Of a stretch of 64,000 nucleotides of DNA, positions 10,086 to 18,343 are shown piece by piece; the stretch's first letter is position 1; every line of letters starts with the position of its first letter. The position numbers and the translations under genes are program-made. The DNA lies in assembly GCF_038050405.1 (NCBI RefSeq), contig NZ_CP150901.1:1426001-1490000 (forward strand), given 5' to 3'. The stretch is from Paraburkholderia sp. IMGN_8 (GTDB taxonomy: Bacteria > Pseudomonadota > Gammaproteobacteria > Burkholderiales > Burkholderiaceae). The notes beneath the pieces were generated by a model. The model ran no database searches. It had not been told where the DNA came from and saw only the letters and a list, made by a program, of their open reading frames with translations.

Positions 10086-10373
10086 CTAGCGCCGGTGCTG
10101 GAATTTAAGCTGAAATTGTTTCTCCATCTCCCGGCATGAATCTTCTTGGAAACTACGGGAGGGTGACGATTGAGCGAGGTCTTCGCTGCGACGCCGGCAC
10201 TCATCAATGGCGCGACGCTCACCGGCCTGGACCGCGGCCGTTTGAGGCCGCGAGATCCCGTATACAAGGACCCCGAGGATCAAGGCGACGAGCAGTATTG
10301 CGCTCAGTAGTAACAGTAGGAATTGCTGCCTGCTTGCATCGTCGCGTCGTTCTTGAGGATTCGCAATTTCCAT
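10086..10373 (-). CDS. Small single-pass membrane protein, unknown
   Basis: A 95-aa frame with a charged N-terminus, one strong membrane helix at about residues 18-42 (LLLLLSAILLVALILGVLVYG) and a charged, Arg/Glu-rich tail with two Cys. It is 30 bp upstream of the thioredoxin-like gene on the same strand and probably forms an operon with it and the SCO gene. No family recognised. Confidence 0.6.
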   Translation of the reverse strand: MEIANPQERRDDASRQQFLLLLLSAILLVALILGVLVYGISRPQTAAVQAGERRAIDECRRRSEDLAQSSPSRSFQEDSCREMEKQFQLKFQHRR

Positions 10374-10747
10374 ACAAATGTGTAAATTTTAACTGACATA
10401 CATTAATTGTACGGAATACCTGCGCAGCTTTGTTGTGCTCGGTCGACCGGTGCGCTGTTTTGTCGTACTCCTGGTGGGCGGTCGAACTTGCGTCTTCTTG
10501 TCGCGGGCCTAGGGCAATGTAGGGCGCGGTCGAACCCACTTTCCGTGCCCGAGACTGCTACGGGCCGCGTAGTTCTACTTTGGTCGCCGGGACAGGAAGT
10601 CGGTCTCCAGGCACCACTAGCGCGAACCTTGGTCGTAAGCGGCCGGTGCGTGCGCGTTGGGCAGGCGCGGCGCGCCACCTTCTTCCTGCAGCAGTGCGAT
10701 GGTTTTTTGCATGGTTGTCAGTCACGCGTTGCTTCTATATCTTAATC

Positions 10748-10794
10748 CATACATTGAGTTATAGTACGCATACACAAAGCAGCAGATGCATACA
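10748..10794 (+). promoter_or_regulatory. Three CATACA direct repeats at about two-turn spacing upstream of the sulfite-reductase operon
   Basis: CATACA occurs at 10748-10753, 10769-10774 and 10789-10794, spaced 21 and 20 bp, about two helical turns. The first lies in AATCCATACAT (10744-10754), the same core as the sites at 2778 and 19809. The block ends about 100 bp before the start of the reductase gene, in the 10374-10897 stretch, where no other gene was recognised. MocR proteins bind direct repeats as dimers, so this is a candidate operator for the MocR gene at 18.3-19.8 kb. Binding is inference. Confidence 0.45.
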
Positions 10795-10897
10795 AACTGT
10801 AACCAGGCAATTTTTCGGGATTTTCAAGCCAAATCGGCATCGCAACTGGCGATACGATGAGGGCAGCCGGTTCGTCCAGACATGGGAAAGATAGGCA

Positions 10898-12904
10898 ATG
10901 ACTGAGCGTTTCTTGATTTCAGCCAATCGGTTGCGTGATGGAGCCGTCGTCTGGCTCGACGCCCGGCATAGTTGGGTGGAAAGTTTGGTGGATGCGTGTG
11001 CGTTCGATGAGGCCCAGCTTGAGGCGGCGAAAGCAGCGGGGCAGGTCGATGCGCTCAACTACATCGTCGCGCCGACGCCACGTGCGGCGCACTTGGTCGG
11101 CGGGCGGCCTGAGCCGGTCGACTTTCGAGAATTAATCCGTTCGCGCGGTCCCTCGGTGAGAGCGGATCTCGGCAAGCAGGCATCCGATTTGGAGCGACGT
11201 TTGCCACGTCGCACGCCGCCTCTCGTTTCGGTCGATGTGAGTCACGCAGGGATATACCGATATGATCACTCCGAGCGCGAATTCCTGAAGGATCGCGCAG
11301 CCCAGTTCGGCCAGCAGGTTGAGCGCCGCCTATCGGGTGAACTCGATGAGGAGGAGTTCAAGGTCTATAGGTTGATGAATGGTCTGTATCTTCAGTTGCA
11401 TGGCTACATGCTCAGGGTGGCGGTGCCCTATGGCACGCTGAGCGGCATTCAAATGCGTCAACTCGCGTATATTGCGCGGACATACGACAAGGGATACGGA
11501 CACTTCACTACCCGCCAGAATCTGCAGTTCAATTGGCCGCGCCTTGACGATACGCCGGAAATTTTGTCTGTTTTGGCCGACGCCGATCTGCACTGTATTC
11601 AGACAAGTGGAAACTGCGTGCGCAACGTAACGACAGACCATTTTGCCGGGGCTGCCGCCGATGAAGTTGTAGACCCACGAGTTCACGCTGAGATCCTGCG
11701 GCAGTGGTCGACAGACCACCCAGAATTTACTTACCTGCCACGCAAATTCAAGATCGCCATCACGGGCAGCCCGGTCGATCGGGCTGCCGTCCGATTTCAC
11801 GATATCGGAATCCTTGCGCGTAGGAATGACAAGGGTGAAACCGGGCTTCAGGTGTACGCGGGGGGCGGGTTAGGTCGAACTCCGATCGTCGGTACGAAGG
11901 TGCGTGACTGGCTCCCCGAGCGTGATCTGCTCAGGTATGTCGAAGCTATCCTTCGCGTCTATAACGCGTTGGGTAGGCGTGACAACATCTACAAGGCCCG
12001 AATCAAGATTCTCGTCCGTGAAATGAAGCCCGGGAAGTTCATCGAGATGATCGAAGAGGAGTTCGCGGGGCTGCCAACCGATCGGCAGTATGTCGAGCCG
12101 GAAATTGTACGGGCCATCCAGGCTCGGTTCGTCACGCCGAATTTCGAGAGATTGTCGTCTGACTCGTCGGAGTTCAGTACAGCATTGAACCAAGATAAGG
12201 CCTTTGGCCATTGGGTCCGCAGTAACACCCATCCGCACAAGATGCCGGGCTATATCAGTGCGGTCGTTTCCTTGAAACCGCCCGGTGGTATTCCTGGCGA
12301 CATCAGTGCCGAGGAGATGGAGGCCATTGCCGAATTGGCGGAAGCTTATTCGCTCAACGAGGTTCACGTGTCTCACGAGCAAAACCTGGTGCTTCCGCAT
12401 GTGAAGTTAAGCCAACTGTATGAACTGTGGGGAGCGCTTGGGGCGGCAGGTCTGGCTACGCCGAATATCAATCTGATCTCGGATTCCATCGCGTGTCCGG
12501 GTCTCGACTATTGCAGCTTGGCAATGGCGAGGTCGGTTCCGGTCGCCCAACGTATCGCGTTGCGCTTCAACGAAGACAAGCAGCGCGATATCGGTGAACT
12601 GAAGCTTAACGTCTCAGGTTGCATCAACGCCTGCGCTCACCACCATATCGCACATATCGGGATTCTGGGCGTGGACAAAGGCGGCGAGGAACATTACCAG
12701 ATTACGCTGGGCGGTAGTGGGGATGAAAAAGCAGCCGTAGGTAAGATTCTGGGGCCGTCCGTCTCTTATGACGATGTACCTGCCGTAATAGAGTCCATCG
12801 TGGACGTGTACCTCAAGCAACGGGAAGACGGTGAACGCTTTATCGACACATACCGCCGTCTAGGCATCGATATTTTCAAGGAGGCCATCCGTGGTTTTGA
12901 TTGA
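10898..12904 (+). CDS. cysI: Sulfite/nitrite reductase hemoprotein fused to DUF2849
   Basis: Siroheme and 4Fe-4S reductase subunit that gives six electrons to sulfite (or nitrite). Residues 1 to about 95 (SANRLRDGAVVWLD onward) look like the small DUF2849 protein that in many alphaproteobacteria is a separate gene next to cysI; here it is fused. The rest has two ferredoxin-like half domains (HFTTRQNLQFNW) and the metal site CPGLDYC near residue 533 and GCINACAHHH near 574, giving the C-x5-C and C-x3-C pattern. At 668 aa it is about 100 aa longer than usual, matching the fusion. The next gene overlaps its 3' end. Sulfite is the likelier substrate given the DUF934 partner. Confidence 0.88.
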   Translation: MTERFLISANRLRDGAVVWLDARHSWVESLVDACAFDEAQLEAAKAAGQVDALNYIVAPTPRAAHLVGGRPEPVDFRELIRSRGPSVRADLGKQASDLERRLPRRTPPLVSVDVSHAGIYRYDHSEREFLKDRAAQFGQQVERRLSGELDEEEFKVYRLMNGLYLQLHGYMLRVAVPYGTLSGIQMRQLAYIARTYDKGYGHFTTRQNLQFNWPRLDDTPEILSVLADADLHCIQTSGNCVRNVTTDHFAGAAADEVVDPRVHAEILRQWSTDHPEFTYLPRKFKIAITGSPVDRAAVRFHDIGILARRNDKGETGLQVYAGGGLGRTPIVGTKVRDWLPERDLLRYVEAILRVYNALGRRDNIYKARIKILVREMKPGKFIEMIEEEFAGLPTDRQYVEPEIVRAIQARFVTPNFERLSSDSSEFSTALNQDKAFGHWVRSNTHPHKMPGYISAVVSLKPPGGIPGDISAEEMEAIAELAEAYSLNEVHVSHEQNLVLPHVKLSQLYELWGALGAAGLATPNINLISDSIACPGLDYCSLAMARSVPVAQRIALRFNEDKQRDIGELKLNVSGCINACAHHHIAHIGILGVDKGGEEHYQITLGGSGDEKAAVGKILGPSVSYDDVPAVIESIVDVYLKQREDGERFIDTYRRLGIDIFKEAIRGFD

Positions 12905-13391
12905 TAGAAGCGGTGCTGTCACCGAGGATCCATGGGATTATCCTCAAGAGGGACGGGACCTTCTGCATTCACAACACGCCAACTCTGAACGGATTGTGGT
13001 CCGTTTGGAACAGTGGGGAGAATTTGAGTCCAGGTTCGGCGCTAGTGCGTCCGGAATATGGGTGTTCGCCGAACAGGACGCAGGCAGTCTAGTCCCGCTG
13101 CTTGACCACGTCGAACTCATCGTAGTCGAATTCCGCGCGTCCCGCGACGGCCGTGGATTCACGCTCGCCCGCATGCTCAGGGAGCGCTATCGATTCGAAG
13201 GCGATATCCGCGCCGCAGGGCCGTTGCTCCCAGACCAGTTCGCCGTCCTTCTGCAGTGCGGTTATACGAGTTTGCTGGCCTCGTCGCGTGTCCCCATAAT
13301 CCGATGGCGCGATGCTGCTGTTTCGCTTGATAAGGCGAAAGCGAAACCACGGACGTTTTTGGATCGCCTGTCTCGCCAGAGTGGCGGCTAG
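12891..13391 (+). CDS. DUF934 protein, sulfite-reductase partner
   Basis: A 166-aa DUF934 family protein. These genes regularly follow cysI in proteobacteria lacking cysJ and are thought to take part in sulfite reduction, perhaps in electron supply. The GTG start at 12891 overlaps the reductase by 14 bp and follows a strong ribosome site (AAGGAGG). The family core (VVEFRASRDGRGFTLARMLRER and LLPDQFAVLLQCGYTSL) is clear. Together with the fused reductase it forms a two-gene operon; a 266-bp gap then separates the aminotransferase operon. Confidence 0.82.
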   Translation: MVLIDRSGAVTEDPWDYPQEGRDLLHSQHANSERIVVRLEQWGEFESRFGASASGIWVFAEQDAGSLVPLLDHVELIVVEFRASRDGRGFTLARMLRERYRFEGDIRAAGPLLPDQFAVLLQCGYTSLLASSRVPIIRWRDAAVSLDKAKAKPRTFLDRLSRQSGG

Positions 13392-13657
13392 CATTGACCG
13401 TAAGCGTCGTGGTGATCGCACACATTCAGTCTGGATTTACGGTGTCTAGCGGCATCCGAAATCGGGCGATCGCCTTCCGATTACAGCCCGATGCATAGTA
13501 GCGGTTTCTCTCGCAATGAACGGACACCGTGGCGAGGGCCGGTTTTTTTACTTCACGCTACTACGTGGCATCTAAACAGTCAGCGTAGCCGCAGGCTCTG
13601 GAACTGAGAGATTTTCTTGTAGAGCCTCGACCGATAACTGAAACAAGAGCACTTATC

Positions 13658-14779
13658 ATGTCAATTGACTTTCTGTCGCTGGCAGTCAGCGACGTGCAAA
13701 AGCTTGCCCCTTACGTTCCGGGGAAGCCGATAGATGAGTTGGAACGGGAGACGGGATTGGCCGCGGGAGAAATCATCAAGCTGGCTAGCAATGAGACACC
13801 GTTGGCTGTGAATCCACGGGTTATCTCAGCGATTGAAAAGGAACTCGAAAACGTCACTCGATATCCGGATGGGAACGGTTTTCGGCTTAAGAAAAAGATT
13901 AGTGATCGTTTTGGCTTGGCACCCGACGGCATTACGCTCGGTAATGGCTCCAATGACCTTCTCGTCATGATTGCGCAAGCCTTCCTCACCAAAGGCCGGA
14001 ATGCGGTTTTCGGTCAACATTCGTTCGCGGTCTATGCCTCGGCGACAGCTGCCGCCGGTGCCGAACGGCGCGAGATTCCTAGCAAAGATTGGGGCAATGA
14101 CCTGGATCGGATGCTCCTGGCCATCGATGGCGACACGCGAATCGTGTTTATGGCCAATCCGAATAATCCTACAGGCACCTGGTTCGACCGTGACGCACTC
14201 GTACGATTTCTTGAGCGGGTTCCGGCTCAAACGCTGGTCGTCCTGGACGAGGCATACATTGAGTATGCGGACGATTCATCGTTGCCGAATGGTCTGGAAT
14301 ATGTAGCCTGGCACCCGAACCTCATCGTTTGCAGGAGTCTGTGCAAGGCATATGGGCTTGCAGGTCTGCGCGTCGGATACTGCGTGTCTTCACCGCAGAT
14401 CGCTGACATCTTGAACCGGGTGCGGCAACCCTTCAACGTCAACAGTCTGGCACTGGCTGGTGCCTGCGCAGCAATTGACGACGAGAAGTATCTCGAGTTA
14501 GGGCGCGAGGTGAACAGGCAGGGGCGCAAGCAATTGCAGGGCGGCTTCACTGAGCTTGGCCTGAACTGGATACCCTCTCGGACCAACTTCGTTACGGTCC
14601 ATCTGGGGCGCCCGGCTGCGCCAATCTACGAGGCCCTGCTACAAAAGGGGGTGATTGTGCGACCGCTCGCCGGTTATGGCATGCCTGATCACCTTCGGAT
14701 ATCGGTCGGAACGCAGCTCGAAAACGCGCGCTTCCTCGATGTGTTGAGTGCAATCCTGAGCGCGGCAGGACAAGAATGA
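13658..14779 (+). CDS. hisC: Histidinol-phosphate aminotransferase family protein
   Basis: PLP enzyme of fold type I, class I/II, HisC subgroup; HisC transfers an amino group between glutamate and imidazole-acetol phosphate, and paralogues act on aromatic or other amino acids. Visible are IKLASNETPL, NPNNPTGTWF, VVLDEAYIEYAD and the PLP lysine in SLCKAYGLAGLRVGY. Full length (373 aa). It opens a tight four-gene run with an ArgD-like transaminase (4-bp overlap), DapA-like and MTHFR-like genes. No other his gene is near, so a role outside histidine synthesis is likely. Confidence 0.85.
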   Translation: MSIDFLSLAVSDVQKLAPYVPGKPIDELERETGLAAGEIIKLASNETPLAVNPRVISAIEKELENVTRYPDGNGFRLKKKISDRFGLAPDGITLGNGSNDLLVMIAQAFLTKGRNAVFGQHSFAVYASATAAAGAERREIPSKDWGNDLDRMLLAIDGDTRIVFMANPNNPTGTWFDRDALVRFLERVPAQTLVVLDEAYIEYADDSSLPNGLEYVAWHPNLIVCRSLCKAYGLAGLRVGYCVSSPQIADILNRVRQPFNVNSLALAGACAAIDDEKYLELGREVNRQGRKQLQGGFTELGLNWIPSRTNFVTVHLGRPAAPIYEALLQKGVIVRPLAGYGMPDHLRISVGTQLENARFLDVLSAILSAAGQE

Positions 14780-16017
14780 TGGAGACGGTGTCACGTGACT
14801 TGTTTGACCGTGTAATGGTGCCAAACTATTCGCCAATGGGCACGGTGCCGGTGCACGGCTCAGGCTCCCGGATTTGGGATCAGAATGGCAAAGAGTACAT
14901 CGACTTGTCGGGCGGAATTGCGGTGAACGCCCTTGGTCATTGCCATGCTGTTCTGGTCCAGGCCCTTGTGGAGCAGGCGCAGAAGTTGTGGCATGTCTCC
15001 AACATTTATACAAACGAGCCCGCCTTGCGCCTCGCTAGCGAACTGACCCAGCGCACGTTTGCCGACCGCGTCTTCTTCGCTAACTCGGGGGCAGAGGCTA
15101 ACGAGGCCGCATTTAAGTTGGCGCGCCGATTTGGAATCAACACAGGCGGTGATGCCAAGTACGAAATTATCGCGGCTAACAAGAGTTTTCACGGGCGCAG
15201 TCTGTTCACCGTAAGTGTGGCCGGTCAGCGCAAATATTCGGAAGGGTTCGGTCCTGCCATCGGGGGTATTCGGCACGTAACCTTTAACGATGAGGTCGAA
15301 CTGGAGGCGGCCGTTTCCAACGCGACCTGCGCAGTGGTGCTTGAACCCATTCTTGGGGAAAGCGGTGTACTTCCAGCCACGCTGTCCTATTTGCAACGGG
15401 CGCGGGAGTTGTGTGACAAGTATGGTGCACTGCTGATTTTCGACGAAGTGCAGACGGGCATGGGGCGTTTGGGCTCACTGTTTGCCTATGAACATTACGG
15501 TGTCGTCCCCGATGTCATGACCATCGCCAAGGCGATCGGCGGTGGTTTCCCACTGGCGGCAATGCTGGCGACGGACGATGCCGCTCGACATCTGTCGGTC
15601 GGGACGCACGGGAGTACCTTCGGCGGAAATCCGTTGGCGTGCGCGGTGGGCGAAGCGGCGTTGCACTACATCAGCCAGCCAGATGTTCTTCAAGGCGTTA
15701 CCTCCCGGCACACGTACCTGGTTTCATCCTTGTGTGAACTGGGCAAGCGGCATGGGTTGTTTGAGGGCGTCCGTGGCATTGGGCTGTTGCTCGGCTGCGT
15801 CCTGACTGAGCCTTGGAAAGGGAGGGCACGTGAGCTCGTTGAGATGTTTCTCAGCCACGGTGTCATGGTGTTACAGGCCGGACCGGACGTTATTCGTCTG
15901 GCACCCAGTCTGGTGATCGAACAAGGCGAAATCGACGAGGGACTTGCCCGGTTGGAAGCTGCAGCGATGCTGCTTAGCCATGTCCAGCGAAGCACATCCG
16001 AAAATGTGGAGATATAA
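14776..16017 (+). CDS. argD: Acetylornithine/succinyl-diaminopimelate-type aminotransferase
   Basis: Class III PLP aminotransferase of the ArgD/AstC type, moving a terminal amino group from ornithine- or DAP-like substrates to 2-oxoglutarate. Markers: the DLSGGIAVNALGH entry strand, FFANSGAEANEAAFKLAR, IFDEVQTGMGR and the PLP lysine in TIAKAIGGGFPLAAM, then HGSTFGGNPLAC. Length 413 aa. The start overlaps the hisC-like stop and the stop is one base before the GTG of the dapA-like gene, so the genes are translationally coupled. The real substrate is unknown. Confidence 0.86.
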   Translation: MMETVSRDLFDRVMVPNYSPMGTVPVHGSGSRIWDQNGKEYIDLSGGIAVNALGHCHAVLVQALVEQAQKLWHVSNIYTNEPALRLASELTQRTFADRVFFANSGAEANEAAFKLARRFGINTGGDAKYEIIAANKSFHGRSLFTVSVAGQRKYSEGFGPAIGGIRHVTFNDEVELEAAVSNATCAVVLEPILGESGVLPATLSYLQRARELCDKYGALLIFDEVQTGMGRLGSLFAYEHYGVVPDVMTIAKAIGGGFPLAAMLATDDAARHLSVGTHGSTFGGNPLACAVGEAALHYISQPDVLQGVTSRHTYLVSSLCELGKRHGLFEGVRGIGLLLGCVLTEPWKGRARELVEMFLSHGVMVLQAGPDVIRLAPSLVIEQGEIDEGLARLEAAAMLLSHVQRSTSENVEI

Positions 16018-16018
16018 A

Positions 16019-16942
16019 GTGAATACAACGAAGGAGTTTCTGAAGATTCGGGGCAGTCTTGTTGCCTTGGTGACCCCCATGTTCGCCGACGGCGCGATTG
16101 ACTGGGACACGTACCGGCAGCTCATCGACTGGCACGCTAGCAAGGGAACCGATGGATTGGTCATCATGGGTTCGACGGGCGAGACGCCCACGATCCCACC
16201 GAAAGACCATATCGAACTGATCAGGTTAGCTGTGGAGCACGCCGCTGGCCGTATTCCGGTCATCGGCGGCACAGGTGCTAACTCGACTAATGAAGCCATC
16301 GAACTGACGGCTGCCGCACAGGAGGCCGGCGTGGCGGCGTGTCTGTCGGTGGTTCCGTACTACAACAAGCCCACGCAAGAAGGTCTGTACCAGCATTTTC
16401 GCGCGGTGACAGAGAATTGCGACGTGCCGATTATTGTTTACGACGTGCCGAGTCGGACCATCACGCGGTTGACGGTGGATACAATTGTCGCACTGGCAGA
16501 ACTGCCACGTGTGGTAGGCCTCAAGGACGCGACCGGTGATCTGGCGCGTGCGAATGAATTGTTTGCGCGCCTGCCACGAGGTTTCTCGGTATTTAGCGGC
16601 GACGACGGCAGTGCGGCCGCACTCATCCTCATGGGCGGTCACGGCAACATATCCGTCACGGCAAACATTCTGCCCGATGTGATGCACGACCTTTGTCATG
16701 CCGCTCTGGGGGGCGACCTGGGAGCAGTTCGGAGGTTGAGTTATCAGCTCGCTGCGCTCAATCAGGCGCTCTTCGTGGAGTCTAATCCGATTCCCGTCAA
16801 GTGGGCGATGAGCCGAATGGGGTTGATCCGGGAAGGGATACGCCTTCCCTTGACGCCGCTCTCGCAATCCCAGACGAAAACCGTTGAAGCCGCAATGCGC
16901 GACGCAGGTATCGAATTATCCTCGCGCCGTGGCGACGCGTAG
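16019..16942 (+). CDS. dapA: Dihydrodipicolinate synthase family aldolase
   Basis: DapA/NAL-superfamily Schiff-base aldolase; DapA condenses pyruvate with aspartate semialdehyde for lysine and DAP. Seen are the GSTGETPTI phosphate/carboxylate loop, the catalytic Tyr in VVPYYNKPTQEGLY and the lysine in VVGLKDATGD. GTG at 16019 is preferred: GGAG lies 8 bp before it and it starts right after the previous stop; the longer frame would overlap the upstream gene. At 307 aa it is full length. With the ArgD-like enzyme this could make a lysine-branch intermediate, but other DapA-family reactions are possible. Confidence 0.86.
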   Translation: MNTTKEFLKIRGSLVALVTPMFADGAIDWDTYRQLIDWHASKGTDGLVIMGSTGETPTIPPKDHIELIRLAVEHAAGRIPVIGGTGANSTNEAIELTAAAQEAGVAACLSVVPYYNKPTQEGLYQHFRAVTENCDVPIIVYDVPSRTITRLTVDTIVALAELPRVVGLKDATGDLARANELFARLPRGFSVFSGDDGSAAALILMGGHGNISVTANILPDVMHDLCHAALGGDLGAVRRLSYQLAALNQALFVESNPIPVKWAMSRMGLIREGIRLPLTPLSQSQTKTVEAAMRDAGIELSSRRGDA

Positions 16943-16957
16943 CGCATCCCGACGCTG

Positions 16958-17962
16958 ATGCCGAATTTCGTTAGAAGCGAGCGCAAGTCCAAGGAGAACA
17001 GTCTGCGCCGACGACCGGGAGCGCTAGATGTTGTTGTAGCTCACGGCTCGCAACGTTTCTTTTCTTCCACGCGTAGATCATCCGTATGGAGCTGCCGCAT
17101 GCCGGGCCTGTCATCGTATATGGGTGCAGGTTTTTCGGTGGAGACCTCAGCCGGAAATCTGTCCCAGATTCATCAACTCGGGCAGAGTGCACCGGGAACG
17201 CAAGTTAATATTGCGTTTCTCGGTAACGAAACCTTTGAGCAACGTCTCCATGCTGTGGCGACGATTGCAGAGAGCGGCTTGGAACCTGTTCCCATTCTCT
17301 CTGCTCGCAGGATTCAGTCGGCCGAGGCGTTGGAGTCCTTCCTGATACGAGCCAACGGTCTAACACGGGTCAAAACAGTATTTCTGGTCGGAGGCGACCC
17401 CGTCGCGCCGCAGGGCCCTTTTGCAGATTCATTGGCGCTGATACATAGTCCCATCCTGGGACGGTGCGTGCCCGAGAAGGTGGTCATTGCCGGCTATCCG
17501 GAGGGGCATCCTCGTATCCGGGATGACACGCTGTGGGAGTGCCTGCAGCACAAAGTCGCCCATCTGGAATCGAAGGGGCTCGACGTCGAAATCACGACCC
17601 AATTGGCTTTTGACGCGGAGGCGGTCGTGGCGTGGATCGAAAGGGTTCGGCGCTCGGGCATTCAGTCATTGATTCGCATAGGCGTTCCTGCGCCGGCAAC
17701 CATGGTCGGCCTGATGCAGTTCGCGGCTCAATGTCGAGTTACTACGGCCTTGGTATCTCTGCAGAAACACGGTTGGCCGACTTCCTCGATGCCGGAACGC
17801 GCCAGCCCGGAAAACTTTCTGGTCAATCTACGGAGGTACCTTGACCGTCGATTGCTCAACAACATCGCATTACACATTTTTCCGTTGGGCGACTTGCCCC
17901 TTGCTGTCCAATGGTTTCAAACCTTCTACGGAAAGCCAGCGGCTCGCAGCGCAGTGACATAG
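16958..17962 (+). CDS. Methylenetetrahydrofolate reductase-like protein
   Basis: Resembles the MetF/MTHFR flavoprotein barrel: the GAGFSVETSAGNLSQIHQLG start of the barrel, VKTVFLVGGDPVAPQGPF (the GGDP flavin loop), VVIAGYPEGHPR and SLIRIGVPAPATM all fit. The family reduces methylene-THF to methyl-THF. The first 50-55 codons are Arg/Ser-rich and unlike the family, so the true start may be the ATG at 17099 or 17120; no clear ribosome site decides it. Last gene of the hisC-argD-dapA run, 15 bp after dapA by the longest frame. Its presence in an amino-acid-type operon suggests one-carbon release or use. Confidence 0.7.
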   Translation: MPNFVRSERKSKENSLRRRPGALDVVVAHGSQRFFSSTRRSSVWSCRMPGLSSYMGAGFSVETSAGNLSQIHQLGQSAPGTQVNIAFLGNETFEQRLHAVATIAESGLEPVPILSARRIQSAEALESFLIRANGLTRVKTVFLVGGDPVAPQGPFADSLALIHSPILGRCVPEKVVIAGYPEGHPRIRDDTLWECLQHKVAHLESKGLDVEITTQLAFDAEAVVAWIERVRRSGIQSLIRIGVPAPATMVGLMQFAAQCRVTTALVSLQKHGWPTSSMPERASPENFLVNLRRYLDRRLLNNIALHIFPLGDLPLAVQWFQTFYGKPAARSAVT

Positions 17963-17989
17963 TTGCCGAGGAAATGAGATTCCGGAAGA

Positions 17990-18205
17990 GGGCGCGGCTA
18001 TCACTTTCGCATGTGAGCAGCGGATCTGCGATCGATCTGGTGAGTCGGGGAGGACCTGTGCGGTTCTGGTTGATCGCGGCAGCCTGCGCGATGTGGTCAC
18101 AATATGCGTGGGCGAACTTTGGCCGAACAGGGTGGACGAGCCGGAACCGCGCGGGCACGAATTCGAGCTGCTCGGAGACGTCCTCGCCGAGCAGCCTCAT
18201 TGCTG
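17990..18205 (-). pseudogene. IS66-family transposase remnant
   Basis: On the minus strand the frame starting MRLLGEDVSEQLEFVPARF and continuing into VRPKFAHAYCDHIAQA matches the zinc-binding middle part of IS66-type transposases, but the match fades after about 50 residues and no other IS66 part is present. It fills the 17963-18343 stretch between the MTHFR-like gene and the MocR regulator. Confidence 0.6.
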
Positions 18206-18343
18206 CACCGCATTCGCGCAGACCTCAGGTGAGTCGGGCAGATGTGTCCTGATCTCCCGAGTCAGGTGATCTGACAGCGGTTTGCGTTGGATCTGCTCTG
18301 GCTACCCGAACGTCGCGATGGGCGCGTCAAGTGGATCTATATT

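Noticed and set aside
10748..10794. CRISPR-like array from repeated CATACA
   Set aside because: Only three 6-bp repeats at helical spacing; far too short for CRISPR repeats, better explained as an operator.
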